A DNA stretch of 64,000 nt from Brugia malayi (lineage: Eukaryota; Nematoda; Chromadorea; Rhabditida; Onchocercidae), in contig NW_025062477.1 in the NCBI RefSeq assembly GCF_000002995.4, positions 2,498,001 to 2,562,000 of the forward strand, read 5' to 3'. Of this stretch, positions 15,401 through 29,100 are shown piece after piece; the first letter of the stretch is position 1; each line of letters starts with the position of its first letter. The notes below the pieces were generated by a model. That model made no database searches. It saw nothing but the letters and a program-made list of their open reading frames with translations, and was not told the DNA's origin. The position numbers were made by a program, and so were the translations under genes.

Positions 15401-18400
15401 TCATTGTACTTTCATCAAATTATAATTAATAAATTCAACTATCTATTCACTAAATTTAACTAAATTTGCTCATTTTTTAAGTGAAAATTTAAGCTACAAA
15501 ATTCAATTATAATTAAAAATTATTAATTAAATTTTAACTAAATACTCCACTAAATATTGCTAAAAAATTTTTTAAATTATCTTAGTTACAATAAATAATA
15601 TTTATCTAATTTGTTAGTACCTGTGCCAACTCTCGGTCTGATATACTTTTTATTGGAAGTAACTGATAAAAGATGAATTATTGATTTGAATGAAAAAAAA
15701 AAGTAAAAGGAAAATTTTATTTGATACTTATCGATGGTAAATATGAAATGAACTCTTACACTTTCCACCTTAATCGGAATATTTCGTACAATGCCATGTG
15801 GCGGTGAACCAAACGTTCCCTTAGACATATGACGTAAGGAAGTGTCCTTGTAACGTTCCAACGGTGAAAAAGGAAATATTCGATCAAATAGTGATTCTGA
15901 AGAAGACGAGAAAATAGTAAAAGTATGTTTATCAGTGAGATTTCTTAATATATAATAAATCTTAGTGGATGTAACGTAATCACAACACGTATTGGTAATG
16001 TTCAAAAATAGTTTACGTGTAAATTTATTCATGGACTACGTTTGAGGTTTGCGTGTATTCATTTGAGGTTTGCGTGTAAATTCATTTATGATTTACGTGT
16101 GAATTCATTTGTGCATTACATATGAATTTTTTTTTTATGGCTTACGTATGAATTCCTTTGCGGCTTACGTGTAAATTCATTTAATGAATTACGTGTAGAT
16201 TTATTTATGGCTTGTAAATTCATTTGTGGGTTACGTGTAGATTTTGTTCATGGATTATGTATCGACTCGTTTAGGTTACATATGGATTCATTTACGGTCT
16301 ACGGTTTGCGTGTGAACTCATTTGCAGGTTACGTGTGAATTCATTTGTAGTTTACGTGTGAACTCATTTGCAGGTTACGTGTGAATTCATTTGTAGTTCA
16401 CGTGTGAATTTATTTTTTGGACTACGTATGAACTCATTTCAAATTTATAATCTGTAAACTGAATTGTATGAAAATCAGTTGCAAAAAAAAAAAAAAGATT
16501 TGATAAAATTGTAAATTTATTAAATGCAAACTTTGAAATCAGTTGTCTACAAAGATAATTGTCTAATTTATTATAATAAATAATTAATTTAGTTCGATGC
16601 TTTTCATTAAAAGAAATTTTGCTGATAAAAGATTAATTAATATCAGGAAGTGATCAAATGGTGTAAATGCAAAACAATGATCAATAATTATTTCATTTTT
16701 TTTCGAATTTTGTTAGTCTAAACATGAATTGAATTTTAATTTAAAATTTAAAAATGAAAAGGTGATTAAAAATAAACCTGAGCCAAATGTAGACGAATTA
16801 ATGAATTCATTGGTGAACGGTGATCTAATGTCATCAGCCAACGAATTATTGTCATCGATAAAGGATGGTGGTGACAATCTTCCAGTACTACTAAACATGA
16901 ACCGTCGTCGACTGTTGTTGTTATCAACAAATGGTGATGAGATCGATTTCTAAAATTATTCTTTTCATAAATAACATTTATAAACATATTTATTCCGATC
17001 GAAAATTATAGCTAAAATATATGAAATCAAATTCAAAATGAATTCAGAATAAAAGACGAAATGAAATGAAATGAAATGAAATCGTAATTAATCTCAAATA
17101 ATTTAACAAAATTTTTTTAAATAATACTGAGATTAAATGAAAATGATAATTATTTTTGAAAATAATTTTAATAACAAACACTTCTAATGTAACTTTAAAT
17201 TATAAAAACTAATAGACAAAAAAAAAAAAGAATTAATAAAACTGACGTGACTGATAATTTTACGCAAACGGAAAGAATGACGTAAATAGTTATAGCAACA
17301 TTTTGTAAATTTTTTTTCGAGAAATTTTTATTATAATCGAGAATGTGGTTGAGGTACAGGATTTGAAGAGTCCTAATCAAATTTTGATTTTCTAATTCTA
17401 ACTTTAATCCTAGTTATATATTCTAGATTCTAGATCAAGTTTTACTTCTAACTTTTATCACCTAGATGAATAGTTCAAATTATATAATTAATTTGTAATA
17501 AAAATATATTCAATAATCGATAACGATTGATTTTATTGAATTTTCACTAAGATTACAAAAATTTCATATAATTTATGGAATCTTTTGATTTTTTTCAGTA
17601 GCAAAAAAGAAAAAAAAAAAAAAGATAAAACTTTGTGTAAACTAATTTGTAACAAACTTTTGCTTCTAACTCTTTCTACTTTTTTAACTCTTCTAACTCT
17701 TTCTACTTTTTTAACTCTTCTAACTCTTTCTACTTTTTTAACTCTTCTAACTCTTTCTACTTTTTTAACTCTTCTAACTCTTTCTACTTTTTTAACTCTT
17801 TCTAACTCTTTCTACTTTTTTAACTCTTCTAACTCTTTCTACTTTTTTAACTCTTCTAACTCTTTCTACTTTTTTAACTCTTCTAACTCTTTCTACTTTT
17901 TTAACTCTTCTAACTCTTTCTACTTTTTTAACTCTTCTAACTCTTTCTACTTTTTTAACTCTTTCTAACTCTTTCTACTTTTTTAACTCTTTCTAACTCT
18001 TTCTACTTTTTTAACTCTTTTAACTCTTTTTTTTTCTCTTTTTTCCTGAACTTTTTTTAGTAAAATTCTTTGCTTACTTTCCTTTTTTCTTTTTTTTTTA
18101 AGATCAAATCAAATAAAAAATAATCAATCGATAGTTTTTTGAGTGAAAGAATGAAAAAAGAATCAAAACATAGTAAGAAAAAATACTATAAATTTAAAAA
18201 AAAAAAAAAAAATAGAAAAAATTGCATGGCGGAAATGTTAAAAATTTTATAAATATTACTTAATCATAACAATAAACTTTATTCTTATTCTAATAATAAA
18301 ACAACAAATTCCTCTAACAATAAAACAATAAACTAAAGTATGTGCTTCAAGCGGAAAATATCAAAATGTTCTCTCCCATTCATATCTTTTAAATTCTCGA

Positions 18401-18562
18401 GAAAAATTCATCGAGAAACAGCTGTACAGAGCAGGAAGCTATGCTTTCATACAATCACAAAAACATAAAGTAAATTTGGAAAAAAATAGATGAAAAGAAG
18501 AAAATAAAAAGAAGCGAATGTAGCAGTTTGGAAAATTAAATTATTGTTTGAAAAGAATTGCA

Positions 18563-18597
<35 letters not shown>

Positions 18598-21500
18598 GAG
18601 AGAAGTGAAACGATGACAGAAGAATACGAATGTTTTTGGTTGATTCATCATCATTTCTCATTCATTAATTATTCTTGTTTCCTTTTTTTTCTTTTTTTTT
18701 TTTTTCTTATAAAACAAACAATTTATTAACTAATGGCGCAAAAGTCACTGAATTTATGCGGAATTTACAACACACGGATATATGACGTACGTGATGTTTA
18801 TTAATGTTCGTTGACAAGAAATTCGTTGAACATTTATTTACATTGCAAAAAAAAAAATGTAACTTACTCACTTCATTTCACGTTTTACGTCATTTATGTA
18901 TAAAATTAAAAAAAAAAAAAAACTTTCCTACGTTTCACAAATATCTTTTAAAATATAAAACGAATAAATTCTTTGTAAATTAATTGAAAAATATAATTTA
19001 TGATATAAATTTCACACTTAATAATTCATTCATACCATAATAAAAAATTAAAAAAAAAAAAAACAAATTGTGAAAATTTTTTAATTTAAAACAAAAAAAT
19101 TTTTTAAATTGTAAAATTTTTGCAAATTTTTATACGAATTGCTTTTATGAATGAAATTATTGAATTATAGAAATGATAATGAAAGAATGATGAAAAAAAT
19201 TAATTTATCATTCAAAGTTATAAAGCAAAACTACTTCTGTAAACAAATCTTAAAATTAAAGTGGTACTTATATTTATAAATTGATTACTCATAAACATAT
19301 ACACAGACACAGACACTAACATACAAACACATAGTATAAATAAATAATTCAAATGTAAAATTTAAAAAGGATTAATTTCAGACGGATTAAAATTCATTAA
19401 TCCATTTAGAAGTGAAGTGGCATTCTCTAAAATAACCATTAAATTTAATAAATATGTGTAAAATTTGAGAGAAGAGATAAAATCATAAAATTTTCAATTT
19501 CAATCATAAACTTTTAATCTTATTTGTCGAGAATGAGAAATAAACAAAATAAAAAAAAAAAAAGATATTATTGAAATTAAGAAATATAGGAAAAGTGAAA
19601 AAAGAAATTACAAATAAACATATTATTGATAATAAAATGAGTGTTATTATAAAAAAAAACAAAAAACAAAAAAATATTTATTTATATTAATTTTTAATTT
19701 CAACAATAATTATTGATTAGTATAAAAACAAAATTAAATTTTAATATAAATTTTGGGTTATTTCTAGAAAAAAGAGAGAGAAAGAGAGAGAGAGAGAGAG
19801 AAAGAGAAAGAAAGAATTATTGCGAATATTTGTTGATAAAAAGGAATCATTTCAAAATTGATTATAATTAAATTAATTAAAATTTCTCTCATTAAACTAT
19901 TATTGATTGATAATGTAAACAATTTATAAATTTGCTATGTAAAATATTTTAAATGCTATAGCAATATTACATATATAATTAAAATGTTAAGTCGATAATT
20001 TAACAAAAAATTTTTTTTATTCTTTTTCTGATAAAATATACCAAAAAAAAAAAGAATTTATGGTGCAATTTGATAAGATCATAAGCGCTCCTGAATCATT
20101 AAACTAATTGTTAATTGATAATGTGATCATTTGTATCATTTTTTTTTTATATAAATATTTCTATCATTATATCAACTTATCACTCCTTATCACAAATATT
20201 CAAATGAACATATTTGAAATTATTTATGTATTATTATTTGTTACAGTTTCATACTACAATTTTTTGTCTTTTATCATATCATATCAAAATTTAAAAGTTT
20301 CTTAAGTGATATCATATCAGCTAATTATTTCGCATACAACTGTTCTTCTAAAATGCTTTTTATGAAAAATGTATGTTTAGCTGAGAGAAAGAGGGATGAA
20401 AAATTTTTTAAATCAATTTCTTTACACTTCAAAAATATTTAAGAAATGAAATGAAACTTTTTTCTTTTTCCTTTAATTGAAATTTTTCTTTTTTCCATTA
20501 ATTCAAATTAAACTTTTTTCTTTAAGATTGCAATTTGAAATGTTCGTAAAAAAAAAAAAATTTAATCAAAAATAATTGCACTTGAAATGTCGAAAAAAAA
20601 AAAAAGCTTTGTTTTAAGCAATAGAACATAAGATTTTTTTTTTTTTTCAAATTTTAATTTCAAAAAAATAAATAAAATAGAATTTTGTTTTTTGTTAAAA
20701 TTTAAATTATTACTTTTGTTAGCAAAATTATTTGAATTGTAGAAGAAAGCAACATGAAATAAACTTAAAAAATTGCTTAATGTGTATGGAAGAAAAGAAG
20801 AAAAAAGGAAGAAAATGTAATTTTCTACCTGTTGTAAATGACAGGTAGAAAATTAAATTAATTTACTCAAATAAAATTTCTTTTTTTTTTTTTTCTTTAT
20901 TGCATACCTGAGGTGAAGTAATTTGATCAAATCGATGAAGCATGCGAAGACGATTTGCCGGTACAATACCGCGTCTACCGTTTTTATTAATGCAATACCA
21001 CCAACCTGTATTAATACCTACTCCACTGTTCGTACCTGTAATGGGTAGGTAAAATATATTTGAAAATAAAAGTTTAACAATTATTTAATTTTATTTTGAT
21101 TAAATATTATATATCAAAAGGTATATCTGATAATACTAATAAAAGTTAAATAATTATTTTACTTTATTTTGATTAAATATTATATATCAAAAGGTATATC
21201 TGATAATACTAATAAAAGTTAAACAATTATTTAATTTTATTTTGATTAAATATTATATATCAAAAGGTATATCTATACTGAAATATATATTTCATCGTGT
21301 ATAATACTATAAACAATATCAAATAAATAATTACAAAAAAAAAAAAAACAATTATATTATTGAGTATAAAGTATTTTAAATAATAACAAATTTATTACTA
21401 AATATAAAATATTTTAAACAATAACAATTATATTACTAAATTTACAGAACAATTTCAGTAATAAATATTAAATATATAATTACAGTTCAAGAAATTTTCT

Positions 21501-23153
21501 TACTAAAATTAAAAATACAATTAAAATTAATTGCAAATATCAGAAATGAAACAATTGAATAAAACATATTTTCTGAATAAATCATTAGCAAATCATTTAA
21601 AGTATTTCTATTATTTTTATTTTATTATAATAAATTTAGCACTAATTAGCAAATTTAATACTAATTAAATTTAATACCTAATATATAATACTGCTGTACA
21701 AATTTTCTGTGAATTTATATTATTAAGTTATAAAATAATTACAGTAATAAGTATAAAATATTTTGAACAATAATAATTATTAAAAAATGAATGAAAACTC
21801 ACTTTGTTATTGTTAGTAAAAATTTAAAAATAAAAAAAACAAAAAAACGATGCATAAATTTTTTGTGAAATTTTTTTTTTTTAATATTATTATTTTCTAT
21901 TATATAATGTAATTCAACAAGTTAAATTTTCTTTTTTCCTTCTTTGTTTTAATTAATTTAATAATGAAAATTTAATAATTGAAAATTGAGTGTTTTTTTT
22001 AATTAATTTAATAATGAAAATTTAATAATTGAAAATTGAGTGTTTTTTTTAATTAATTTAATAACGAAAATTTAATAATTGAAAATTGAGTGTTTTTTTT
22101 TTAATTAATTTAATAATGAAAATTTAATAATTGAAAATTAAATGCGAAACACTTTATTATTGTTAGTGAAAAGGAAAAAATACATAAAAAGTATTACATA
22201 ATATACATGTAAATACATCAATTTTATGAGTGAAACATTTTTTTAAAATAAAAAAAGAAAAGAAAAAATATAAAATAAAATAATGGAACCATTTTTTTTG
22301 ATTTGTGTTATTCGTTCTTTTCAATTTCCTTTTTTAAAGCTTTAATTGAACATTTTAAAATGTGAAAAAACGAAAAAGAAAAGAAAAAGAAATAATCGTT
22401 GAAATAATTTTTTTTTTTTTTTTTGTCAAACCAGTAGCACAATTATTTTTTATTACTTCTTTTCATCGATTTAAATTTATACTTTGATAGAATTTTTTTT
22501 TTTTTTTTTTCAATCATAAAATTACAAATTATTTGTAAAAGTATGCATTATTGCTACCTTTCAATATATCATTTTATTAACTTTTTAAATTATTGAATTT
22601 CGTTTTTCTTTTTTTTTTCTTTTTCTCGAGGAATGTTTAAAATTTTTCACATAAATGCTACTATTTCAAAGTTATAATAATATATTATTAACAAACGTGC
22701 AACTTTTTTATGAAAGATTTTCAAATTTTAAATCAAATATTAAATTAATCTTTTTTTTCAGTATAAATTAAAAAAAAAAAAAACATATTAACATTTTATC
22801 TCAAATTTATTTGTTTCTCCAAGACTAAATCAATGAATAAATTAAAAAATGATAATTAATATTTCCAATTATATCACCGTTCAGCACTAATTTAAATAAA
22901 ATTTGAAATACGATATTAATTAATTTAAATAAAACTGATAAAAATTTAAATCAGAATTTTTTTTTTTTTTTTTTTAGGAATTATCCACTAATTTTATTTA
23001 TTAAATAAATTCCAAAAGTTGCAAAAGTTATTTGCTATAAAGCAATAATAAAATTAATAATTATTGCATTGACAATAATAAAATGTAAGTTATTAACAGT
23101 AACAAAATTTTATGAATTATTTTAATAGTAATATTATTGATAATAACTACTAG

Positions 23154-23190
<37 letters not shown>

Positions 23191-26100
23191 TACTACTATT
23201 ACTGCTAATAATATTAATATAAATAGCAATAACAATAACAATAATTTTTGAATGTAAGTTTTTAACAGTAACAAAATTTTAGGAATTATTTTAGCAATAA
23301 TAATATTAATAACTACTAGCATTAATAATATTAATTACTACTACTGCTAATGATAATAATAATTAATAATAAATAACAACAACAATAACTATTAATAACA
23401 ATAACAACCATTAAAATACACAAAAATTTTGTAAAATAAAATTTAAAAAAAAAAAAAATGAAATGAAATGAAAAAACTTACAAGGTCGTTCGTTAAGAAC
23501 GCGCAAAATTTCGCCTCGCTCAAATGCTAATTCGTCAGGCCATTCGGATTGATTATCGTAAATCGCTTGGGCTACGCCAACCTATAATTGTTAGAAAAGA
23601 TTTTTAAAATCAGGTTTTCTCTTCTTTTTCTACTTTTTTTTTTTTGTTTTTTTTTTTTTTAAAAAAAGAGAGATGAAAAAATTTATTTTTATTTATATTC
23701 GGAATTTATTTTTAGGATAAATAGAAAGTAAATAATTTATTTTTATCATTTAATATAATTTTTTTTTTCTATACTATTTATAGAAATCATAGATGCTAGT
23801 AAATAAAAAATTATGCAAATCTGATAATAACTAAATTTGCATAAAAAAAAATCATTTGGATAAGTTACATAAGCGTACGTAAATATCGTTTTTTGCAAAT
23901 TTAGAAAATAGTAAAATTACAAATTGTAAAAAAAAAAAAAAAATAGCATAAGATGCATAATTGAAGGATTAAAATTTTAAATGTTAATTAAATTGATTTT
24001 AAAATGTTTTTAAAGATTGATTTAAAAAAAAAAAATTTTAAAGAATTTTTAATGAACAGTTATTATGAAGAGAATTTGTGTGTGTTGTAAAAAAAAAAAA
24101 AAAAGTCAGAAAAAATTAATTCAATTTTTTTTTCAAGTTTCATTTTTTTTTTCCTTTGATGTCCTTACAATATTGATATCATACCTGTTTCATCCATTCA
24201 TTAACATTTTCATTAATTACTTCACCTTTCATTTCTTCCATACATTTACCAATCACTTTATATATATAAATGAGCAAAGAAATAGCATAAAAATAACATT
24301 TTTTAATTTTTAATTATTACCTTAAAATTTTGACTTCAATTGAGTAAAAAGGAAAATTACTTTAACAAAAGGAAAAATTTTTTAAATTTTAACCCAAACA
24401 AGCAATAGATGAAATGATTGATGGTGACAAGTGTGGACAGGTATGATTAAATAAAAGAAATTTGAAGAGAGAGAGGGAGAGAGAAGAGAGAGAAGAGAGA
24501 GAAATGAAAAAAAAAACCTGTAAAAGTTGTTTTTCTTTCCTTTTACAACTTTGAAATTAGTAAATATGATTGATTAACTATATTGTTTAATTAAATTTAT
24601 GTTTTTAAAATTTTGATTAATTGCATTTAAATGTTTCATTCTTCATTTTTTTTTTTTTTTTTTTTTTTTTTTAATCAAATATACAAAAATTAAATGAAAT
24701 AATTGTACAGAAATTATATTTTAAAACAATTTAACAACAAAAGTAATTCATTCCTGTTTATTATCATTAAATTTCCTACCAAAATTTTCTAAATTTTTTT
24801 CTATTTTTATTTTTTGAAATTAAAATTACTCTTAATTTAATGCAATTACTTTACTTTTATAATTTGCATAAATTTGTTACATTTTACAAAAATTTATTAT
24901 TCAACAATGAAATTTTTAGCATTTCATAAATATTCCAATCAAATATAAATTATATCATTAAAGTTATTCAAATTATATTTTAAATTTATAAATTAATTAA
25001 CTCACAAAAAAGATATCACAATGTGTGATGTATGATTATTTTGATAAAGCAAAAATTTTTATCAGAGTAAAATATAGCGAAAGTATAATTTTATCAAAAA
25101 TAATTAGCAGAAATTTTTCAAAAAAAAATAAAAATGAAAATTAAGTAAAAAATGTTTTTTTTTTGATTTCAAATTATAAAATTTATTAATCAATTCTGTT
25201 TCACTTAATATTAATTGATTTCGATTGATTAGAATATTTTAATCTATCAATATTTTGCTCAAATTTTTCTTTATAATAATTGATTTTTTTTTTATGAGTA
25301 AAGAAAAATAACATTTAAATTTATAAATTTGCAATTTAATTTTTTAAATATTTGTATATCTAAATTATTCATTCATTTCATCAAAACCAATTTCTGATTT
25401 TAATTAATTTAATTCTATGTGAAGTAATTGTTTAATACAATCAATAAAATGCATTTCTTTTTTTCTTTTTGCATATTTCTCTTACTAAAAAATTCAATTA
25501 ATAAATTATTAATCTTTCTATCTTATCTCTATATTCCCATCAATTAATTAATTAATTAATTAATCAATTAATTGATTAATTAATATAAATGAAACAGAAT
25601 GCAAATCCATTAGATTCTAAATGAGCATACACTCATACTTTTATCTTTTTTTTTTTCTTTTATTTATTCAAACAAAGTTTTTTTTTTTTTTTTCTTTGTC
25701 GTTAAATGAAATTTATTTTTAATTAAAAAAAAAAAATATAATAGTAATAAAAAAAAAAAAAAAAGACGAAGAAAATTAAATTTAAAATTTTATTACAAAT
25801 ATAGAAAAAGAAGAAAAAAGAGAGAAAAAAAAAATCGAAGAATTAGAGTGAAATAATTAGATTTCAGATATAAAATTACAATGATTGATTATTTGTAATT
25901 ATTTGAAAATGAAAACTTATTATCTCCCAAATATCATTTCATCTCTATCAAATGAAATTATCAAATCATCCGAATCGTACTTATATTTCAATGATTGTTT
26001 CTCTCTTTATGGCATATTTTAGTCTGTCATCAAATTTTGTTATTAATTTCAATTTTACCATCAACTGTGTAAATAAACAAATCAATGTATGAATGATTAA

Positions 26101-29100
26101 TTAATCGATTGATCGGTCGATTGATTGATTGATTGATTGATTGTAAAAAAGTAAACAGTTTGTTATTTGACACACCAAACAAATTCAGTAAATAGCAAAC
26201 AAACATTTCAAAAGACTTTTAGCTCTTAAAATTTTTTGAATTTCATTTCAATTTTAAATTTAAAATATAGTACGATTTTATTTTATCGATATTTCATTCC
26301 TAAAAAATGGTTATTTTTTTTTCTATTGATCAAAGATTTGCATATTATTGATATTTGAAAATTCACACAAAACAATGAATTATTGCTGTGTGTGAAATTT
26401 AAATATAATTTAAAATAATAGAATGAAAATAAAAAAATTTAATTTGATAAAAAATATATATAAGTGAAGAAAATAAGGTTAATGATATAAAAATATTATT
26501 TAAGCATTAAAAAAATTGCATCATTTGTCAATTTTTGTTTGTTTATTTTTCTTTAAAATACTTTTCGTTGTTAAAAGTAATTTAAGAAATAATTAGAAAA
26601 TATAATCTAAAAAACTAAAATAAATTGGCAGTATATTTTCATTTTAAAACATTTAACAAACACAATAATTGCACTCTTTTTTTTTTTTCCTCGTTGACCC
26701 AATTATTGAATTTTCATCTTTTTGTACTTTTAGATTTTATTTCAAAAAAAAAAAAAGAAAGAAAAGAAAGAAAAATAGCTATTAAATATAGCAAAGAGAA
26801 TTTTCATACAAATTTTAATTTTTATTTCACTAAATTTGCTAAATAATCAATTATTATTATTATCTGCATTAAAATGTAAATTTAAAATTACTCTTTTAGG
26901 TAAGACAAAAAGGAAAATATGATAAATTGAAATGATAAGAAATGAATGATAATAATAAATAAATTATACAAATTAAATTAAACTGTACTGGAAATGATAG
27001 GAAATGAATGATAATAATAAATAAAGTATACAAATTAAATTAAACTCTACTGGAAATGATAAAAGGATTGGGAATATGATAAGAGAATGAATGATAAGAG
27101 AATAAATTGTTAGAAGTTTGATTGAGTGAGCGACAATATACTATTACAACAATCATTCAAGGTCAATCGTCGATGAAATTAGTTGACTGATCGGATCAAA
27201 CAGAAATACTATTTATGCGAACTTTGAGTAATTCAATTTAATGATAATTTAATAAGACTAAAATATATTTCATTTTTTTTAATTTTCTACAAAACAAAAT
27301 TTTTTGTTTTTTTATTTTTTACTTTTAGAATAAATTAGTTAACAATTTCATAAAACTTTAATGCTTTTTTTTTTGAATTTTAATGTTATAATAATGTTAA
27401 AATTTATAAAATACAAATTATAAATTTTGATTGTATAAAATTTAAATGAAAATTTTATTTGAAATTGATAACAAAGTAATGTAAAACTTTTTGAAAAACA
27501 TTTTTTTTTTTTTTTTCGAATCAATTATTGCTAATTTATTATTATTTTTAGTGAGAAAATCATTGCATGAAATGGAAATTTTTTTTCATAATAACTAAAT
27601 ATTCCGGAATATTCACGGTATTGCATTCATGAAATAATAGAAGGAATTCCGGAATGTTCACTGCATTACATTCATGAAATAATAATTCTTAGGAATAACG
27701 AATTCCGGAATATCCACGGTATCGTAATCATTAAATACTCATTCTAGGAATGTGGAATTCCGGAATGTTCACGGTATTACATTCATAAAATAAGGAAATC
27801 CGGAATGTTCACAAATGCTGCATTTTCATTTTCAAAAGGCTTTTAAACAATAATTCATTGTAAAGTATTATTGTATAATAAACTAATTAAATGGTAATAA
27901 AAAGGTTTCTGGTTGATATTATTTAGACAAAGAAAACAAAACATAATAAATATTTGAAATTCAGAAATAAAATTATTTGTTTAACAAATAATTTTATTGT
28001 TGTAGGAAAAAATGCAATGAAAATTATGCAACAAAATAACTGATAAAATGCAAAAGATATGCTTACTGATTAGTAATTATTATCAGTTTACTCTTTCCTA
28101 ATTAATTAAGTTTATAAAAGATAAATAATCACAATTTAATTAAATTACTGAAAATAGCAGAAAGAATGAATTTCATTTGTTTATTTCTTCATTTTTAATC
28201 AACAAAACAATGGCAAATAACCAAATAATAACAAATGGAAAATGCAATGATAAATGATTAAATTTTAAATTAATTTCAAACGGTTAATCATTTTCATTTT
28301 CTCTTTTCTTCTCTAATTTTCCACAAAATTTCAATCATTTTCCATATAAATCCAATCAATGAGCTCTGTCATCTGTCACCAACACTTTTCGGCAAGTGTT
28401 AATGGATGACAATGATAATTTGTAGTAATGACAAAATAATGATAACAACGACCGTCCTAATTAATTCAATTGTGAATGAAATTAGTGGAAGTGGCGCAAA
28501 TTGTATTAAATTCATATATGTAATCAAATTGGGAAACATTAAATTTGATCATTTTTCAATGACAATGAATTGATTCTATTAACTAATGGATAATTTATTC
28601 TTTAAAATAAAATTTTGAATTGGTAAGTTGGAAAATGAATTAATATTAGTATTATCAGTTAATATTTTTAAAAAATACTTTTAAATATCAATCTAATAAG
28701 TTAGTATTAGTAATATTAATTAATATTTTTTTAAAAAAAAAATTTGTTTTTTAAATGCCTATTTAGTAAATTGATTAGTAATTAGTATCAGTAAATTAAT
28801 TAATATCAGTTCATATTTATTAAAAAAAAGACTTTTAACTATCAGTCTAATAAGTTATAAATTAAGTAATTTTTAATAATATTATTTAATATTTTTTTTT
28901 TAAAAATTGTTTTTTTTTAAATATCTATTTAAGTAAATTGATTATTAATTAATATTCAGTTCATATTTACAAACAAATAACATTTTAAAATATCCATTTA
29001 ATAAGTTGTAAATTGTGGAACACATTGAAATTTCATTTCTTAAATGAATCAATTTTTAATGAGTGATAAAATTTTATTATCATTCTGTACTTTCAATATT

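Larger units (their letters stand above)
20908..23581 (-). other. SH3 domain, split over two exons
   Basis: Exon 23482-23581 (100 nt, phase 0 to 1) carries the ALYDN-like motif AIYDN, the acidic RT-loop PDELAFERGE and ILRVLNERP. Exon 20908-21035 (128 nt, phase 1 to 0) carries GWWYC (the SH3 tryptophan pair), the basic RRGIVPANRL (P and N of the ligand groove) and RMLHRF. Acceptors are ttatag and attacag; donors are gtaagt and gtatgc. The intron falls between the RT-loop half and the tryptophan half of the domain. Confidence 0.9.

Noticed and set aside
16729..16953. Plus-strand ORF of 74 residues
   Set aside because: Antisense shadow of the coding exon 16778-16949, which has proper splice sites and phase on the minus strand.
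17585..17968. Repetitive Leu/Thr/Ser/Phe ORF on the plus strand
   Set aside because: Product of the 27-bp array, lying antisense in an intron.
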